From Pseudomonadota bacterium (GTDB lineage Bacteria > Pseudomonadota > Gammaproteobacteria > Xanthomonadales > Xanthomonadaceae), in assembly GCA_023423675.1 (NCBI GenBank), contig JAFAFD010000417.1, positions 1 through 6,864 of the forward strand: a stretch of 6,864 nt of DNA. The letters are read 5' to 3'. A program made the position numbers and the translations under genes. Every line of letters begins with the position of its first letter. Positions within the stretch are counted from its first letter, which is position 1. Below the pieces are notes generated by a model. It ran no database searches. It was not told the origin of the DNA and was given only the letters and a program-made list of their open reading frames with translations. This document shows positions 6,155-6,864 of this stretch, piece after piece.

Positions 6155-6182
6155 ATGTCCGCTTTCGGCCAGAAGCGGACGT
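6155..6182. repeat. Palindromic repeat of the MSAFGQKRT / VRFWPKADI type
   Basis: GTCCGCTT (6157-6164) and AAGCGGAC (6173-6180) form an 8-bp stem, extended by one T-G and one A-T pair, around TCGGCCAG. Read on the plus strand this gives MSAFGQKRT, on the minus strand NVRFWPKADI. I recall these peptides from many small 'hypothetical proteins' in intergenic DNA of rhizobia and other alphaproteobacteria. They are best explained as a repeat, not a gene. Its presence here suggests transfer. Confidence 0.6.
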
Positions 6183-6323
6183 TATCGGTCAAGCCAAGGT
6201 TCGAGCGCGCGGCCTCGACGTTGCCTTTCGATGCGTAGCGTGCGCCGTTCCTCCCGCAATCACACAAACAATCTGGACCAGCAGTCTCCGAACAGAGTGA
6301 TGGCGAGACCCGTCACCAAGGCT

Positions 6324-6700
6324 CTACCCCGATATCACGGACGGTTCTAAAAGAGCTGCAACCTTTTGATCCTGCATGGCGATCCTTCGCCGCATCCTCG
6401 GGTTATGGCGTCGCTCGATGTAGTCAAACACATCCGCTCGTGCTGCATCCAGTGTCGGATAGTTGGTTCGATAAACTCGCTCACGCTTGAGTAACCCAAA
6501 GAAGCCTTGGCAGGCCACATTGTCGCCGCAATGTCCCACAGCGCTCATCGAGCAGATCATCCCGTTAGCCGCGAAGTATGCCTGGTAATCACCGCCGCGG
6601 AACTGACTGCCACGATCCGAATGCAGGATGACTTCGTGGGCGCCTTGACGCTGCGGTCGACGGGCATGCCGATAATCATCGCGATGGACACGTCGACAAT
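6324..6700 (-). mobile_element. IS3-family transposase (OrfB) remnant, catalytically dead
   Basis: C-terminal part of the DDE integrase domain of an IS3-family transposase. The frame from 6641 down reads HEVILHSDRGSQF, FAANGMICSMSAVGHCGDN, GFFGLLKRERVYR, ARADVFDYIERRHNPRM and ends EPSVISG at TAG 6326-6324. The Asp of HSDRG is the second D of the triad. The Glu expected 35 residues later is Gln (ACQGFF, codon CAA), one base from GAA. The block around the first Asp, seemingly IVDVSIAMIIGM (6700-6665), is in a different frame, and the distance from it to HSDRG is short by roughly 15-20 codons, so a deletion with frameshift near 6640 is likely. The N-terminal part, OrfA and clear terminal repeats are not seen. 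A GTG at 6707 could start a 127-residue product but its first 20 residues are not transposase-like. Confidence 0.85.
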
Positions 6701-6706
6701 CGCGCA

Positions 6707-6862
6707 CTAGCGGCCGTTGATCTCAAGCACTTGAAGGACACGCGCAATCACAGGATTGACTCCCGGTTCCACCAGCGCATCACTATCGCGAATCTCGTGT
6801 ACCCCGCCGGCAATCTTTGCATCCAGCCGATCCCGGTCCTTGGCCCTGAGCCCATCCCACCA
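6707..6862 (-). CDS. C-terminal end of an unidentified reading frame, cut by the window edge
   Basis: Open for 51 codons from the right edge to TAG at 6709-6707. It reads WWDGLRAKDRDRLDAKIAGG, then VHEIRDSDALVEPGVNPVIA, then RVLQVLEINGR. Composition looks like coding sequence (charged, G/C in most third positions), but I recognise no family. Past the stop the same frame continues into the IVDVSIAMIIGM block of the transposase relic, so it could belong to that relic, or be the end of a neighbour truncated by the IS. Confidence 0.35.
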   Translation of the reverse strand, partial: WWDGLRAKDRDRLDAKIAGGVHEIRDSDALVEPGVNPVIARVLQVLEINGR

Positions 6863-6864
6863 AC

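Larger units (their letters stand above)
5734..6323. other. Non-coding, repeat-bearing stretch of the inserted DNA
   Basis: About 590 bases in which I see no credible gene. The open frames here (for example 5960-6238 and 5997-6350 on the plus strand) have no recognisable motif, no good ribosome-binding site and erratic composition. The stretch holds at least three inverted repeats (5829-5875, 5900-5951, 6155-6182) and a smaller one, GTGATGG (6297-6303) with CCGTCAC (6310-6316), with one G-T pair, close to the transposase end. It must also contain the phosphatase promoter, which I cannot place. Confidence 0.6.

Noticed and set aside
5960..6350. Small plus-strand genes (92 and 117 codons)
   Set aside because: They cross the VRFWPKADI-type palindrome and the end of the transposase relic, with no motif or ribosome-binding site.

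Overview
The left 5 kb of this window looks like ordinary chromosome of a Stenotrophomonas (most likely S. maltophilia complex). It has high-GC coding sequence with G/C in most third positions. It carries palindromic repeats headed by GTAG with an AGCCGAGC or AGTCGAGC stem, which match the SMAG (S. maltophilia GTAG) REP-like family. Its proteins are typical of Xanthomonadaceae. The right part, from about 5018 onward, is different: lower and more variable GC, few genes, a transposase relic and repeats not of the SMAG kind. It reads as acquired DNA inserted into the chromosome.

Layout. On the minus strand, 1-606 is the N-terminal part of a TonB-dependent outer-membrane receptor whose plug resembles YncD/PqqU; it runs off the left edge. 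Divergent to it is an aromatic/aspartate aminotransferase (tyrB-like, GTG start at 775), closed by a strong intrinsic terminator. After an inverted SMAG pair comes class 1 fructose-1,6-bisphosphatase (fbp). Two hairpins then lead to a 2-oxoglutarate/Fe(II) oxygenase-like gene. A tandem pair of identical SMAG units lies between that gene and a convergent minus-strand radical SAM gene of the PA0069 type.

The radical SAM gene is broken. Its reading frame is intact from 4161 up to about 5018 and then meets a stop codon at 5022-5024. The first cysteine of the CX3CX2C cluster motif and everything before it are missing. The break falls where the sequence changes character, so it is probably the left junction of an insertion. 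The inserted DNA holds a complete minus-strand gene for a small cysteine-dependent (dual-specificity / CDKN3-like) protein phosphatase (5154-5723). Next come about 600 bases without a gene but with several inverted repeats, one of them encoding the peptides MSAFGQKRT / NVRFWPKADI seen in intergenic repeats of other proteobacteria. At the right is a decayed IS3-family transposase (6324 to about 6700) in which the catalytic Glu of the DDE triad reads as Gln. The edge holds the end of an unidentified minus-strand frame.

How the genes work together: the chromosomal genes are separate transcription units of nutrient uptake, amino-acid metabolism and gluconeogenesis, not one pathway. I see no complete new multi-gene system. 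The most interesting part is the junction that destroyed the radical SAM gene, together with the phosphatase and structured non-coding DNA beside it.
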